From contig CM044317.1 of NCBI GenBank assembly GCA_024291935.2, positions 65,710,730 to 65,774,729 of the forward strand: DNA of 64,000 nt, written 5' to 3'. The notes beneath the pieces were generated by a model. The model saw nothing but the letters and a program-made list of their open reading frames with translations. It made no database searches and was not told the origin of the DNA. The translations under genes and the position numbers were made by a program. This document shows, in pieces, positions 24,130 to 35,521 of this stretch (its first letter is position 1; each line of letters begins with the position of its first letter). Origin of the DNA: Okapia johnstoni. Taxonomy: Eukaryota; Chordata; Mammalia; Artiodactyla; Giraffidae.

Positions 24130-24860
24130 AGGAGTATGCAGATACTTGAGAAAAGAAGTTGGATGCACTGTCTTCTGGCCACAGTTTAAAAGTGGCAGGC
24201 AGGCGGACTGCACCATCCTGCATTGATGAAGCAAGGGAGATGGCCACCTGGTTCATTTCGATATGAGAGGGGCCTCCACCCTCCACTCGGTCTCCAGGGT
24301 ACTACCTGGTCCAAGAGTAAATGTCAGGGAGTCGCTGACAGTGAATGGACCAGGGATGAACCTTGCTTGAGAGGGGCACCTGATGTGCACACGAAAGAGA
24401 GAGGAGCAGAGCTGCCACATCTCTGAGATGTCACCCTTCCAGGTTGCTGCCAGCAGCCAAATGCGGCCCCTGTCAGTACCCCTGCAGATGTGGTTCAGAG
24501 ACAACAGACTACCCTGATGGAAGTGGCGGAATATAGCATAGAAAGTTGGTTCCCGTCTCTCCTCTTCACAGCTTCTCTCCACTACCCGTAGGTGGCCAGC
24601 TGCTGCCCGCGGAAGGCAGGTGCTTGATACCCCGGAACACTGACAGCTAGAAAATGGGGGGAGAAAAATATCCGCGATGCCCTAGAGAACCAAACTGTAA
24701 CTGATTCACACACGATGCGCTAGAGAACCAAACTAACTGATTCACACGCTCTAAGAGGACTATTAAACCACGGGACGGGGCAGAATCATAATGCAAAGGC
24801 TAAATTAAACAGCCTGACGTAAGGCTGTCTAGTCGGTGATCCAGAATTAGAAAATAAACT
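24130..24860. other. CpG-containing, GC-richer block of unknown nature
   Basis: Stands out from AT-rich flanks: repeated CpG (GGCGGACTG, TTTCGATAT, CCCGCGGAAGG, ATCCGCGATG, CACGGGACGGGG) and near-balanced composition for about 700 bp, ending near GAAAATAAACTTAC, a possible AATAAA signal on the plus strand at about 24852. The minus strand has a 109-codon frame (24253-24582) that I do not recognise. It could be a young LTR-like insertion, an untranslated exon or a regulatory block. I cannot choose. Confidence 0.4.
24675..24748 (+). repeat. Tandem duplication, 38-bp unit
   Basis: Two adjacent copies of a unit beginning CGATGC(C/G)CTAGAGAACC and ending CTGATTCACAC, at 24675-24712 and 24713-24748. 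The second copy lacks two bases (GT) and has one substitution. The CpG at the start of each unit is intact. Confidence 0.9.
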
Positions 24861-24972
24861 TACTTCAAGACAAAAGAGCTTTATGTTTTTAAACATCCAA
24901 CTTTGTAATTGTATAATATAGTCATGTTATTTAAACATATACTTATGCATTTTTTTCCAAAATGAAATCAGG

Positions 24973-24973
<1 letters not shown>

Positions 24974-25018
<45 letters not shown>
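24974..25018. repeat. (TA)n microsatellite
   Basis: 45 bp of uninterrupted TA, about 22 units, hence likely length-polymorphic. Confidence 0.97.
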
Positions 25019-25023
<5 letters not shown>

Positions 25024-25399
25024 TAACCTTTTTGCTTGCATATATATCAATGCTATAATTTTCAGTAGATGGCTAATACAAATGTTTTAAATTTATGTGA
25101 GGTCAAGAATATTTCCTTTTATGATTATCAATTTTTATGTTGTGTTTATATTTCTGCATCTATAATGTGACATAATATAAAGTATTATGCCAAGCGTATA
25201 AATATCATCTCTATATGCTTGTGGCACTTTTATGGTTTTGCTTTTAAATTTAATCTTTATTTCCAACTCATTTTATGATAAAGATGAAGCAAGAATCTAT
25301 CTGATACATTTTTCCATATTACTTGAGCATTATCCCAACTCTATTAAATTATTTATCTTTCCTGTGTCAACTTGAAGTCATCTTTATCCTTATCTATCA

Positions 25400-26640
25400 A
25401 ATTTTGTATGTTTGCGTTATTCTTTACTTTGAAAATAACACAATTTCTCAATTATGACAAATTTAGGCTACATTTTAGATTCTGAAAGAGCAAGTCCCCT
25501 CTCATTCTTCCTTTTCATAATTTTCCTAGATATCCAGAGAACTTTAAGATAATTTTTATCAATTCACTGAAAAAATATTCAGTATTCTGACTGAAACTGA
25601 AATAAATCTATAGTTTAATTTGGAGAAATTCTACTTTTATTAAAAAGTTCTTATCTCATTATCTGTATGTTTTCCACATATTCATTTGGTTCTTATGCTT
25701 CTGACTAAAATTTTATAATTTTCTTCAAATAAATGATCTAATTTCTTGTGAAGTTAATTTCTTCTCTGGTTCTTTCCCATTTGTTATTACTATTCCATGT
25801 GAAATATTTTTTCTTTATATTTTATAATTTGGGAAACATTAATTTTTTGGCTTAGTTGTCCAAATCACTGAGTTCACTTTCTTATTCCTAATAACTAAGA
25901 AGTTAATTCATTTATTTTTTTTCTAGGTGGACAAATATTTAAGTGTTTTCCTCTATTTCATTACTTTTCACTTGCATTTTATTTTCTTATTTAATTGCAT
26001 TGACTGCTGATTCAGAGTAATAAGGTATGCATTACTTGTGGAGAGAATGATTATTATTTGGGACCTACTACTATTTGCTATCATCTGGCATGAATGGTCA
26101 GGCATTCAGTGTTTAGTATGAGGCTGGACAACTGGTGATTGATTTTAATATTCATCCTTCTATTCAGTTTTTAAGAGTGGATATTAAATTTTATCAGATG
26201 CCTTTTTTCAATGTATTACAAGTTGAGTTGTTTTTTCTTACTTGATCTATTTATAGTATGAACTTTATTAATACATTTCTAAATGTAACATACATTTGTG
26301 GAATAAGCGCAAAGAATATTAATTTTAAATATTCAGCTGGATTTGATTGGTTAATACCATATTTTTTCTGGGGCTTCCCAGGTGGCGCTAGTGGTAATGA
26401 ACCCACCTGCCAATGCAGGAGACATAAGAGACACAGGGTCCCTGGAAGATCCCCTGGGGGGGAGCATGGCAACCCACTCCAATATTCTTGCCTGGAGAAT
26501 CCCATAGACTGAGGAGACTAGCAGGCTCAGTCCATAGGGTTGCAGAGTCAGACATGACTGAAGCAATTTAGCACACATGCACGTATCTTAAGATTTTGAT
26601 CCATTGTATTCACCATTCACATTAAGGTAGGGTCAGTTTT
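25400..26640 (-). repeat. Old L1M ORF2 segment, antisense, with a nested SINE
   Basis: Decayed antisense L1 ORF2. Recognisable blocks are AAATCTATAGTTTAATTTGGAG, TTTTATAATTTTCTTCAAATA, TTTTATCAGATGCCTTTTTTCA, and CAGCTGGATTTGATTGGTTAATA, which continues as GATTTTGATCC after the SINE at 26371-26582. AT-richness and many indels indicate an old copy. No open frame remains. The right-hand limit is approximate, and so is the left. Confidence 0.6.
26371..26582 (+). repeat. Bov-tA SINE inside old L1
   Basis: Sense copy from GGGCTTCCCAGGTGGCGCTA to AATTTAGCACACATGC. A 12-bp internal deletion has removed part of the tRNA-like region around the B box. Both 84-codon frames across it are artefacts. Confidence 0.92.
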
Positions 26641-28739
26641 TCATGGGTTCAGAGTTGGATATGGGTACACAGATTTTGGGATACTGACTGTGTACCTTGG
26701 AGTTTGGGGAGGCACAGATGCTGGTACCAGGCTTTTAGCTTGGACAAGTCTGCGGAGTAGAAGCTGGTTAGAATTGCCTGCTGTGATAGAGTCGAGAGGA
26801 GGTCTGGACTTCTAGGCTTTGTAGGGTAAAAACAGAGCTGTTGCTAGCCTGTTGTGTGAATAAGGAAAAACACTCCTTGCTCCAGGCACGCACAGCCCTG
26901 TTCCAGCTCACGCAGTTTGATGTCGAGAATGAGGGTTTCTCCCTTGTCTGGTACTGTGTGCTGAACACAGTGCACAGTGTTCCATGACCACTGTGTTTTC
27001 AGGGCTAAAGAGTCATTTCAGAAAAGAACCAAGTTAGAGACATTTAGAAAAGATCTCATTAAATAGGACTATCTATTAAAGGCGAGATGATTGGAGCAGA
27101 AGAAGAATGCTGGTCTCATAGAGAAAGGATAAAAAAAAACAATGATAGGGATTTTTGCTGATACAAACAAAACTTCTCCATGGCCTATGGAGATGATTAT
27201 ATAAGTTACATATGAAATGGCCAGCCAGCAGTTATAGTACAGAAAACTAACTCTCTGCTTGGAATAAAATGAAAGCAAATGGTGCAATTTGGGACAGGAG
27301 TCTTGTGTGAACAGATTCGGTATAGAATTAGCAGATTTTGTTAAATAGCCAGGGATCGAATGTGCCTCTGCTTGTCCTCTAAGGCTGCCCCACTCCCTGC
27401 CAATAGTAGTGTTTTCTTGAATCAGCCCTTAACTTACTTTTTATTCCAGGGAGAAAAAAATAGTCTCCTAGTTTTTACATTAGTGTATGATTTACAGCTG
27501 GCCTCTGTGTGTTCAAATGAAAAAATAGCACAGAATATTACATGGAAACTTGGGAAGTCAGTGCTCTGAATTTGTTCCAGAGTATCTGATTTATGATAAA
27601 AGCCTGTGGCACATTGATGTTGCCTGACCCTATGTGAAGCTGCATTTGATATTTGGACTGTAAGTAGAATTTCCTTCATTTACAATAACATGAAACTCAG
27701 CAGTAAATCTTCACAAGATTATTGTAACTCAGACCAATTGGAAGCTATCCTTAGGGTTTACTGAGCAGTGTAATGGCCAAAATTTCAAATCTTAGGTGAT
27801 AAATAGCAAAAGAAAACTCTGCCTATTTCCCTTCCTCAAAAATTCTATACAAATGGAATGATGCTTCTTGTTCCAGTGTCTAGTCTTTGGATCTTTATAA
27901 AACCATCAAGAAATAATGCTTTATTACCTGTCTAGAGCTTTGAATTTAAGTGTCTAGAATATCACTAAAAATATGTTAGTGCACATTTCTTAGGTGCAAT
28001 ACTTTACATCAGAGAAGAGAGGGAAGCAGAAGTCCCTACACTGTTGTAACTTGAAAAATGAAACAAATTTAACCTACTGCAAATGGGCCGTGTGGTTTTA
28101 AGAAAGGACATATTAATCAAACCTTACCAATTAAGGAGCAGGTACTTCACTATTAAACTCTAAGATGAATTTCCAGAGCCTGGCTTGATAGAATGGATAT
28201 TTATGTTATTAAGATATCATAGCAACCAATCTTTATCTATTCTGAGTGCTACACAGAGGTCAAGTTGAAAGTTCTCAGATGATTACAATCGTGACAATTA
28301 ATAAAGATGATGTAGCTTTTCTGTTCTAACTTCTCTGAAAACATGAGTATCTAGAGGTAGGAGAGTCTTTTAATGCTAAACAGTAATGTCTTCTGCTAAA
28401 TAAGTGAGAGATAAATGAATCGAATCATTGTTAATCATTCAACAGATAACTTTAAACCAATTTTAATTAATCTAAGAGCTCTCAGAATTTGTGAAGTTTG
28501 AAGCTAAAGTCCTACAATTGTCTGAAATGATTTTCAATTATGCTTCCTAAAGATGATTTTTCTTGGGATATTCTCTCCTTGTTCCTGCTCTACTATTGCT
28601 ACTTTTAAAAATGCTACAGACCTGGAATTTGAAGCTATGTACTTATTATCACTTATATAAACAGCTTGCAATGGTATTAATTTGTAGTTTTTTGTTTTTA
28701 AATTACCAAATTAGCACTTGTAGAGCATCTGCTCTTGGG
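26641..28739. other. Unique or unclassified sequence, no gene seen
   Basis: A GC-richer stretch with a few CpGs at 26700-26960 might be an old LTR, but it shows no terminal structure. Short frames at 26768-26968, 27069-27287, 27360-27569 and 27434-27679 have no recognisable domain. Confidence 0.4.
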
Positions 28740-29640
28740 TGTCCTCATCTAGGCTTTTCTCCATGTCTTCCACATCTCATAACTGCACACTGTTCAACCC
28801 TTTTCAGGTTGATAACCTAGAAGGCAACCTCAGTTCTTCTTATTACCTCACGATTAACATGAAAACTGTTAGAAAGTCCTATCTTGCAGCTCTACTTTCA
28901 AAGTATGTTCAAAATCTGATCACTTCTTATCACCTCTAGGCTACTACCCCAGTCGAAGGCACTGCCACCTCTTGCCTGAGGATTGTAATATCTCTCAACT
29001 GGTCTAGCTTCCATTTTTGCAACCCTATAACCCACCAGCCACAGAACAGCTAATCTTAAAAGACAAATCAGATTATATCATTCCTTTGCTCAGAAACTTC
29101 CGTAAGCCTCTCATTGCATAAATATAAAATCTAAATTGCTTACCATAGCCTATGTTGTCCTTACATGATCTTGCTCATTCTAACCCCATCTTACACCCCT
29201 CTGCCCTTCTCTTGCTCAACTTCAGCAACAGCAACTTCTGATTCTCTTGGAACACACAAGGCTCATTACCACTGCAGAGCCTTTGCACTTTTTGTTCTCT
29301 CTGCCTGAACCATTCTTCTAACCAGATCTTTCAAAGCTTTCCAATAATTCCGGTTTTTGCTTAGTTGTTCCTTGGCCATTTCATCTGAAACAACCCTTAG
29401 GCTTACCAATTACTAGCCCTTTAGCTGTTATATAAGTTTTTAAGCACTTTTTCTCCCCAGCATTTTTCATATCTGTTTGTGTGCTTGTTTAATCTTTGCT
29501 CCACCTCACCTCCCACATACACATTCAATATAGCTTCATGGGAGCAGGGACTTTATCTTGTTCTCTGTAGCATAGGTCTAGCAGAGTAACTGACACACAG
29601 CAGATATGCAATAAATATTTGATGAGCAAATGTATGAGTT
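28740..29640 (+). repeat. L2 LINE 3' end
   Basis: Sense L2 3' region. Block order is AAATCAGATTATATCATTCC, TTGCTTACCATAGCC, ACATGATCTTGCTCATTC, GAGCCTTTGCACTTTTTGTTC, TCTGCCTGAACCATTCTTC, GGGAGCAGGGACTTTATCTTG, then AATAAATATTTGATGAGCAAATG at the 3' end. The 5' limit is approximate, and the first 200 bp are less certain. L2 stopped moving before the placental radiation, and no reading frame survives. Confidence 0.78.
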
Positions 29641-30121
29641 GATATAGTAAGAGGGAAGGTCAAATGATAATCAAAAGGAGTTAACAAAAAGTCAAGTTAT
29701 TTGTTGTCAAGGAATTTTAGGTCTAATCAGAAGAAAAAACTCACACCTATGCAAAAGAATATAAGGCATTACAGATTGAATGCATAATACCCGAGTAAGG
29801 CAGAGCAAAGCAGGACATTTTATTATGTATTTTACATGGAGCCATCTGTCTCCCTCCTGTTTCTTTTGCATTTTTCCATATTGCCTAATATGGTCTCTGC
29901 ACATAAATGTTGACTATGACTAATTGATTATTTTTTGAAATATGCAAGTATGAGTAGAAAGTAACATTGAAAGTAAAACTAAAGTGAAGGCTTGAATTAC
30001 TCTGAATTACCTGTGATTTAATTTTCCCATGCTTGATAATAAACATAGATAAATATGTATTGATTTTTGTTTAGCTGCTGGATATACATCAAAGCAATTT
30101 TTTATGGCATGGTATCATATT
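29641..30121. other. Unique sequence, no gene seen
   Basis: AT-rich flank between L2 and the BovB element. No signal. Confidence 0.4.
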
Positions 30122-30146
30122 TTCAAGATACTCAGTTCAGTTCAGT

Positions 30147-30407
30147 TCAGTTGCTCAGTCGTGTCCGACTCTTTGCGACACCATGAATCGCAGCATGCCA
30201 GGCCTCTCTGTCCATCACCAACTCCCGGAGTCTACCCAAACCCGTGTCCATCGAGTCAGTGATACCGTCCAACCATCTCATCCTCTGTCGTCCCCATCTC
30301 CTCCTGCCCCCAATCCTTCCCAGCATTAGGGTCTTTTCCAATGTGTCAACTCTTCGCCTGATGTGGCCAAAGTATTGGAGTTTCAGCTTCAACATTAGCT
30401 CTTCCAA
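30147..30407 (-). pseudogene. BovB ORF2 C-terminal tail
   Basis: 86-codon continuation of the BovB ORF2 protein after the premature stop: a basic Arg/Gly/Lys-rich tail ([16 protein letters not shown]) ending at the SRTRLSN position just before the (TGAAC)n tail. Part of the same element, not an independent gene. Confidence 0.85.
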
Positions 30408-30461
30408 TGAACACCCAGGACTGATCTCCTTTAGGATGGAGTGGTTGGATCTCCTTGCAGT

Positions 30462-31146
30462 TCAAGGGACTCTCAAGAGTCTTCTCCAACACCACAGTTC
30501 AAAAGCATCAATTCTGCGGCACTCAGCTTTCTTCACTGCCCAACTCTCACATCCATACATGACCACTGGAAAAACCATAGCCTTGACTAGACGGACCTTT
30601 GTTGGCAAAGTAATGTCTCTGCTTTTCAATATGCTATCTAGGTTGGCCATAACCTTCCTTCCAAGGAGTAAGAGTCTTTTAATTTCATGGCTGCAATCAC
30701 CATCAGCAGTGATTTTGGAGCCCCCAAAAACAAAGTCTGACACTGTTTCCACTGTTTCTCCATCTATTTCCCATGAACTGATGGGACCAGATGCCATGAT
30801 CTTAGTTTTCTGAACATTGAGGTTTAAGCCAACTTTTTCATTCTCCTCTTTCACTTTCACCAAGAGGCTCTTCAGTTCTTCTTCGCTTTCTGCCATAAGG
30901 GTTGTGTCATCTGCATATCTGAGGTTATTGATATTTCTCCCGGCAATCTTGATTCCAGCTTGTGTTTCTTCAAGCCCAGCGTTTCTCATGATGTACTCTG
31001 CATATAAGTTAAATAAGCAGGGTGACAATATACAGTCTTGACGTACTCCTTTTCTTATTTGGAACCAGTCTGTTGTTCCATGTCCAGTTCTAACTGTTGC
31101 TTCCTGACCTGCATACAGGTTTCTCAAGAGACAAGTCAGATGTCTC
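30462..31146 (-). pseudogene. BovB ORF2 fragment, reverse transcriptase C-terminal half
   Basis: Minus-strand open stretch entering from flanking DNA and running through the RT fingers-palm junction (GVRQDCILSP) and the catalytic YADD box (LRYADDTTLMAES) to a TGA after LLRVP. The Gly of the conserved RQG turn is Asp here. The TGA replaces a Trp codon that is intact in the copy at 42 kb, and downstream coding resumes at 30147-30407 (LQYFGH...). The N-terminal endonuclease and first RT blocks are absent because of 5' truncation, so it cannot make a working enzyme. Confidence 0.9.
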
Positions 31147-31157
31147 TTCAAGATACT

Positions 31158-32705
31158 ACTAGTGAAAAATAAATTATACTTAAAAATCTGTATTCTCAAT
31201 GCTTTCCTCTACTCTTCCATGTCTGTGAAACTTACAAAATTTGGGGAAATTAGGTTATACACTTTCCTTGAGAATCAAGATTGTTATAATGTGACTATAT
31301 TTGTAGAGTTATAAGGATTTTCCAGGTGGATAAGGGGGTCAGAATCAGCATAAGCGCCATTTGAAGATTATAACATCAAATGAGAAAGTAAGCAAGTGAA
31401 GAAAGGTGCAATTAACACTTGAGAAAGTGTGCAAGACAGTGTTCTGGGCTGACCTGGCTCAGGAACTGCCTGTGGCTAATTATGGAAGTGATGTAGTGAT
31501 GTCGCTGGAGACCAGCCATTAGCATTTGCCCGGTTGCCTTGCTGGCTGAAAAATGGGCACAGTTAAAAGGAGAGAGAATGGACTTTGTTATTCTAGACAG
31601 CACAGCACTTTGTCCTGGATATGAAAATTGAGAAGTAGAGCTAAAAGCTTTACAAAATATTTGGGAAGTACCTATTTGAGCAAATTGTGTTACATAAATG
31701 TAGATTATGCTGATATCATATAAGTGTAGATTAGGATTTCTTTTTATTTTAAACATGAGAATTAAACAAGGCCCATTAATTCTCCCTTTATAGAAGATAG
31801 TTAAGAAAATGGTTAATGATCTGTCTACTGAAAAAACAAAAACAAAAAACAAGTAGACAATCAAGAGACATTTTTTTCGTAAATAACAAAATATACGTCT
31901 AGTATTGACTTCCATTTTTATGGACAAATATGGAGTAGATTGGAAGGAGGGAGATTCATGAAAACAACTTGAATATTCTAAGGCAGGTTTTTTAAAAAGG
32001 ATTTTGTGTGCTTTAGAGAGAGCTGTTATTTCAAAAGACTATGATTTTCTCTATGGTGCCCTGTTTTGAGAACATGGATTTACTTGGCTGTTATATGAAA
32101 TTGCTTGCCTTCTATGGTTCTCTAAGTACCAGCACTTTTCATATATGCAAAAAAGAGGCAAGTGAGTTTATGAAATGCTGTCTCGTTGTTTGATTAGCTG
32201 TGTGAAAGCTGCCTTGTCATGAGAAGTCTTAATTGTAATAATTCTTTCACAGAACTTAGTGATATCTTTTAGGCAATGCTGCTATTTAAGGCTTTGCTTG
32301 TGCCCTAGCCAAACAGATGTGTTTATTTACATGTCTGATCTAAACAGGAAGACAAAGGGGACTCTGCCCATGGTATTATACTTCCGGTAATACAGATAAA
32401 AGGGGAGGAGAGAGACAAGCAGTTGGGGCTCCCAGAAATGAGAGTGGGAATGAAGAAAAGCCTCTAGGTGTGAGTCAAATTGGGGCAGCTGGGCTTTCCC
32501 TCTAAACACTGTAAGAGCTGCGTGGGGGCTGAAGGGAACCAGGGGGAGAGCTCGCTGGTGGCCCTGGTTTGGGGCAGGTGGTCTCCTCTCTCTGCGTGCC
32601 TGAGATGCTACTGCTAGGGCACTTTGAATCCATGTCAGTTCAGGTGCAGGGAGGCACGTGGGCATATTCTGTTGCAAGCAGTAACTGCACAAGCACTGAG
32701 GGATG
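31158..32705. other. Unique sequence, no gene seen
   Basis: The 171-codon minus-strand frame at 31412-31927 is Ile/Phe/Ser-rich and has no family resemblance. I consider it chance. Confidence 0.4.
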
Positions 32706-32717
32706 TGAAGAGATTGC

Positions 32718-32931
32718 CCTGCCTGCATGTGTGCGTGCTCAGTTGTGTCCGACTCTTTGCGACCCCATGAACTGTAGCCCGCCAGGCTCCTCTGTCCATG
32801 GAGTTTTCCAGGCAAGAATACTGGAGTGGGTTGCCATTTCCTTCTCCAGGGGATCTTCTCAACCCAGGGATTGAACCGCATCTCTTGCATTGGCAAGCAG
32901 GTTCTTTGCCACTAGTGCCACCTGGGAAGCA
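32718..32931 (-). repeat. Bov-tA SINE, antisense, with TSD
   Basis: Antisense copy from CTGCCTGCATGTGTGCGTGC to the reverse of a GCTTCCCAGGTGGCACTA head. TSD TGAAGAG(A/G)(T/C)TGC at 32706-32717 and 32932-32943. The long frames on both strands here (up to 189 codons) are SINE plus flank. Confidence 0.93.
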
Positions 32932-32943
32932 TGAAGAGGCTGC

Positions 32944-33911
32944 TTTTCTCCAAGTGAGGGTTAAACACTTTGAACAGTTGCAAAAGCTTTGCAAAAGTTC
33001 CTCAAATCTAGAGTAGGCAGAGTGGAGAAGTCAAATTGTGTAATGAAGTGGTCTCTTAGGTATAAACAGAGGGTGGTGGGGCAGGGATGGGGGAAGGTCC
33101 TTGTTCTGGGTAGGAGGAGGCTGGAGGCTGGGGACTAGGGGACGGAGCCATGTGTGCCAGTAGAGAAATGAAGAGAGTGGTGTTCTCATTTGGAGGTTTG
33201 AGATTTTCATCTTCTGTCACTTCTTAATTCTTTCCTTCATACTTCAAAGCATTAAACTATAATGGAAACCTTAAGCAGAAAACAAAATCTAACAATTATA
33301 AAACCAACAATGACTTTGGAATTTTGTCCCCTGCTTCTACTTAGTGAAGGAAATGGTGTTATCATTTGTAACTATTCCTTGAAAAACACATTTATTGTTC
33401 TTTTAGTCATAGGTTTGAAAATCAGGTACAGAACCGTGTTTATACACACACACACTCAACTACAGAAAAATGTGCCCTGTAGCTTTGTTAGTGAAACTTA
33501 TCACTTAATTCTGACTAATTTTGGCTTTTTATCAAATTTTGTCCCCCAAAACTCATTCTCTTAAGAAATAATGAAATGGCTTTACTAAATAGAACTAACA
33601 GCACTAATTTTATTGCGCTGTTTCTCTCCTATGGGTTGAAAATGGCACCAGAAGTCAGTCACCTCTCAAGTGTAAGATTAGAGTCAATCTTGGTTTTTGT
33701 CTTTAATTGGTTTGCTTGCCTGCTAACTTAGACCAGAGCTTCTCTAGTTTCATTCTAAACCTTTAGCACTTACTGTGGCAGCGAGAGAGGGATGGGACAT
33801 CCGTGCCTCATTTGTCATGTTTGTGATGATGCAGAGTCCACAGCTCAAAGGTAAATATAACCTTCAATTAGCATACCTGTTTCAAATTTGAACATACCTT
33901 AACAGCAGCAG
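32944..33911. other. Unique sequence, no gene seen
   Basis: G-rich around 33060-33150, otherwise AT-rich. The 100-codon frame at 33262-33564 has no recognisable domain. Confidence 0.4.
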
Positions 33912-33931
33912 AAGATATTAAGAAGAGGTAG

Positions 33932-35203
33932 CAAGAATACACAGAAGAACTGTACAAAAAAGATCTTCACGACCCAGATAATCATGATGGCGTGATCACT
34001 CACCTAGAGCCAGACATCCTGGAATGTGAAGTCAAGTGGGCCTTAGAAAGCATCACTACGAACAAAGCTAGTGGAGGTGATGGAATTCCAGTTGAGCTAT
34101 TTCAAATCCTGAAAGATGATGCTGTGAAAGTGCTGCACTCAATATGCCAGCAAATCTGGAAAACTCAGCAGTGGCCACAGGACTGGAAAAGGTCAGTTTT
34201 CATTCCAATCCCAAAGAAAGGCAATGCCAAAGAATGCTCAAACTACCACACAATTGTACTCATCTCACATGCTAGTAAAGTAATACTCAAAATTCTCCAA
34301 GCCAGGGTTCAGCAATACGTGAACTGTGAACTTCCAAATGTTCAAGCTGGTTTTAGAAAAGGCAGAGGAATCAGAGATCAAATTGCCAACATCCGACGGA
34401 TCATCAAAAAGCAAGAGTTCCAGAAAAGCATCTATTTCTGCTTTATCGACTATGCCAAAGCCTTTGACTGTGTGGATCACAATAAACTGTGGAAAATTCT
34501 GAAAGAGATGGAAATACCAGACCATCTGACTTGTCTCTTGAGAAACCTGTATGCCGGTCAGGAGGCAACAGTTAGAACTGGACATGAAACAACAGACTGG
34601 TTCCAAATAGGAAAAGGAGTCCGTCAAGGCTGTATATTGTCACCCTGCTTATTTAACTTATATGCAGAGTACATCATGAGAAACTCTGGGCTGGAAGAAA
34701 CACAAGCTAGAATCAAGATTGCTGGGAGAAAGATCAATAACCTCAGATATGCAGATGACACCACCCTTATGGCAGAAAGTGAAGAAGACCTAAAGACCCT
34801 CTTGATGAAAGTGAAAGAGGAGAGTGAAAAAGTTGGCTTAAAACTCAACATTCAGAAAACTAAGATCATGGCATCTGGTCCCATCACTTCATGGGAAATA
34901 GATGGGGAAACAGTGGAAACAATGTCAGACTTTATTTTTTGGGGCTCCAAAATCACTGCTGATGGTGATTGCAGCCATGAAATTAAAAGACGCTTACTTC
35001 TTGGAAGGAAGGTTATGGCCAACCTAGGTAGCATATTGAAAAGCAGAGACATTACTTTGCCAACAAAGGTCCGTCTAGTCAAGGCTATGGTTTTTCCAGT
35101 GGTCATGTATGGATGTGAGAGTTGGACGGTGAAGAAAGCTGAGTGCCACAGAATTGATGCTTTTGAACTGTGGTGTTGGAGAAGACTCTTGAGAGTCCCT
35201 TGA
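33932..35203 (+). pseudogene. BovB ORF2 pseudogene with a nearly complete RT domain
   Basis: A 403-codon open stretch (33992-35203) that is in frame upstream as far as a TAG at 33929-33931, where related copies encode Trp, so its apparent GTG start is not a real start. RT blocks in order by residue: FIPIPKKG (70-77), QAGFRKGRG (118-126), FIDYAKAFD (151-159), GVRQGCILSP (209-218), YADD (253-256), and the Lys/Gly thumb region. All three catalytic Asp residues are present. It ends in TGA (Trp in the 42-kb copy). The downstream tail is frameshifted by a 2-bp loss at about 35380. The missing endonuclease and these breaks make it non-autonomous. Confidence 0.93.
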
Positions 35204-35257
35204 CCTGCAAGGAGATCCAATCAATCCATCCTAAAGGAGATCAATCCTGGGTGTTCA

Positions 35258-35521
35258 TTGGAAGGACTGATGTTGAAGCTGAAACTCCAATACTTTGGCC
35301 ACCTCATGCGAAGAGTTGACTCATTGGAAAAGACCCTGATGCTTGGAAGGATTGGGGGCAGGAGGAGAAGGGGACGACAGGATGAGATGGTTGGATGCCA
35401 TCACCGACACAATGGACATGGGTTTAGGTTGACTCCGGGAGTTGGTGATGGACAGGGAGGCCTGGCGTGCTGCGGTTCATGGGGTCGCAAAGAGTTAGAC
35501 ACAACTGAGCGACTGAACTGA
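35258..35521 (+). pseudogene. BovB ORF2 tail, frameshifted
   Basis: Begins with the normal ORF2 tail ([32 protein letters not shown]), then loses the frame where GACGACAGG lacks two bases compared with the copy at 42.4 kb. The rest of this frame is nonsense. Confidence 0.85.

Larger units (their letters stand above)
30133..31146 (-). mobile_element. BovB LINE, 5'-truncated, 11-bp TSD
   Basis: Antisense BovB (RTE-class non-LTR retrotransposon) of about 1 kb, with its (TGAAC)n 3' tail at 30133. It is bounded by a perfect TSD, TTCAAGATACT, at 30122-30132 and 31147-31157, so both ends are known exactly. It carries the C-terminal half of ORF2. BovB families are known to have entered ruminants by horizontal transfer and to supply the machinery for Bov-tA and Bov-A SINEs. 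High similarity to the copies at 34 and 42 kb suggests a relatively recent subfamily. Confidence 0.95.

Noticed and set aside
23867..24286. 139-codon minus-strand frame
   Set aside because: Half of it is an antisense Bov-tA SINE and the rest runs into the CpG-containing block. It is a composite, not a gene.
30244..30813. 189-codon plus-strand frame opposite BovB
   Set aside because: It is the reverse complement of BovB ORF2. The real coding direction is the minus strand.
31412..31927. 171-codon minus-strand frame as a possible gene
   Set aside because: Ile/Phe/Ser-rich with no motif and no exon or promoter context. A length possible by chance in AT-rich DNA.
32327..32896. 189-codon minus-strand frame
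   Set aside because: The N-terminal third is a translated Bov-tA SINE and the remainder has no recognisable domain.
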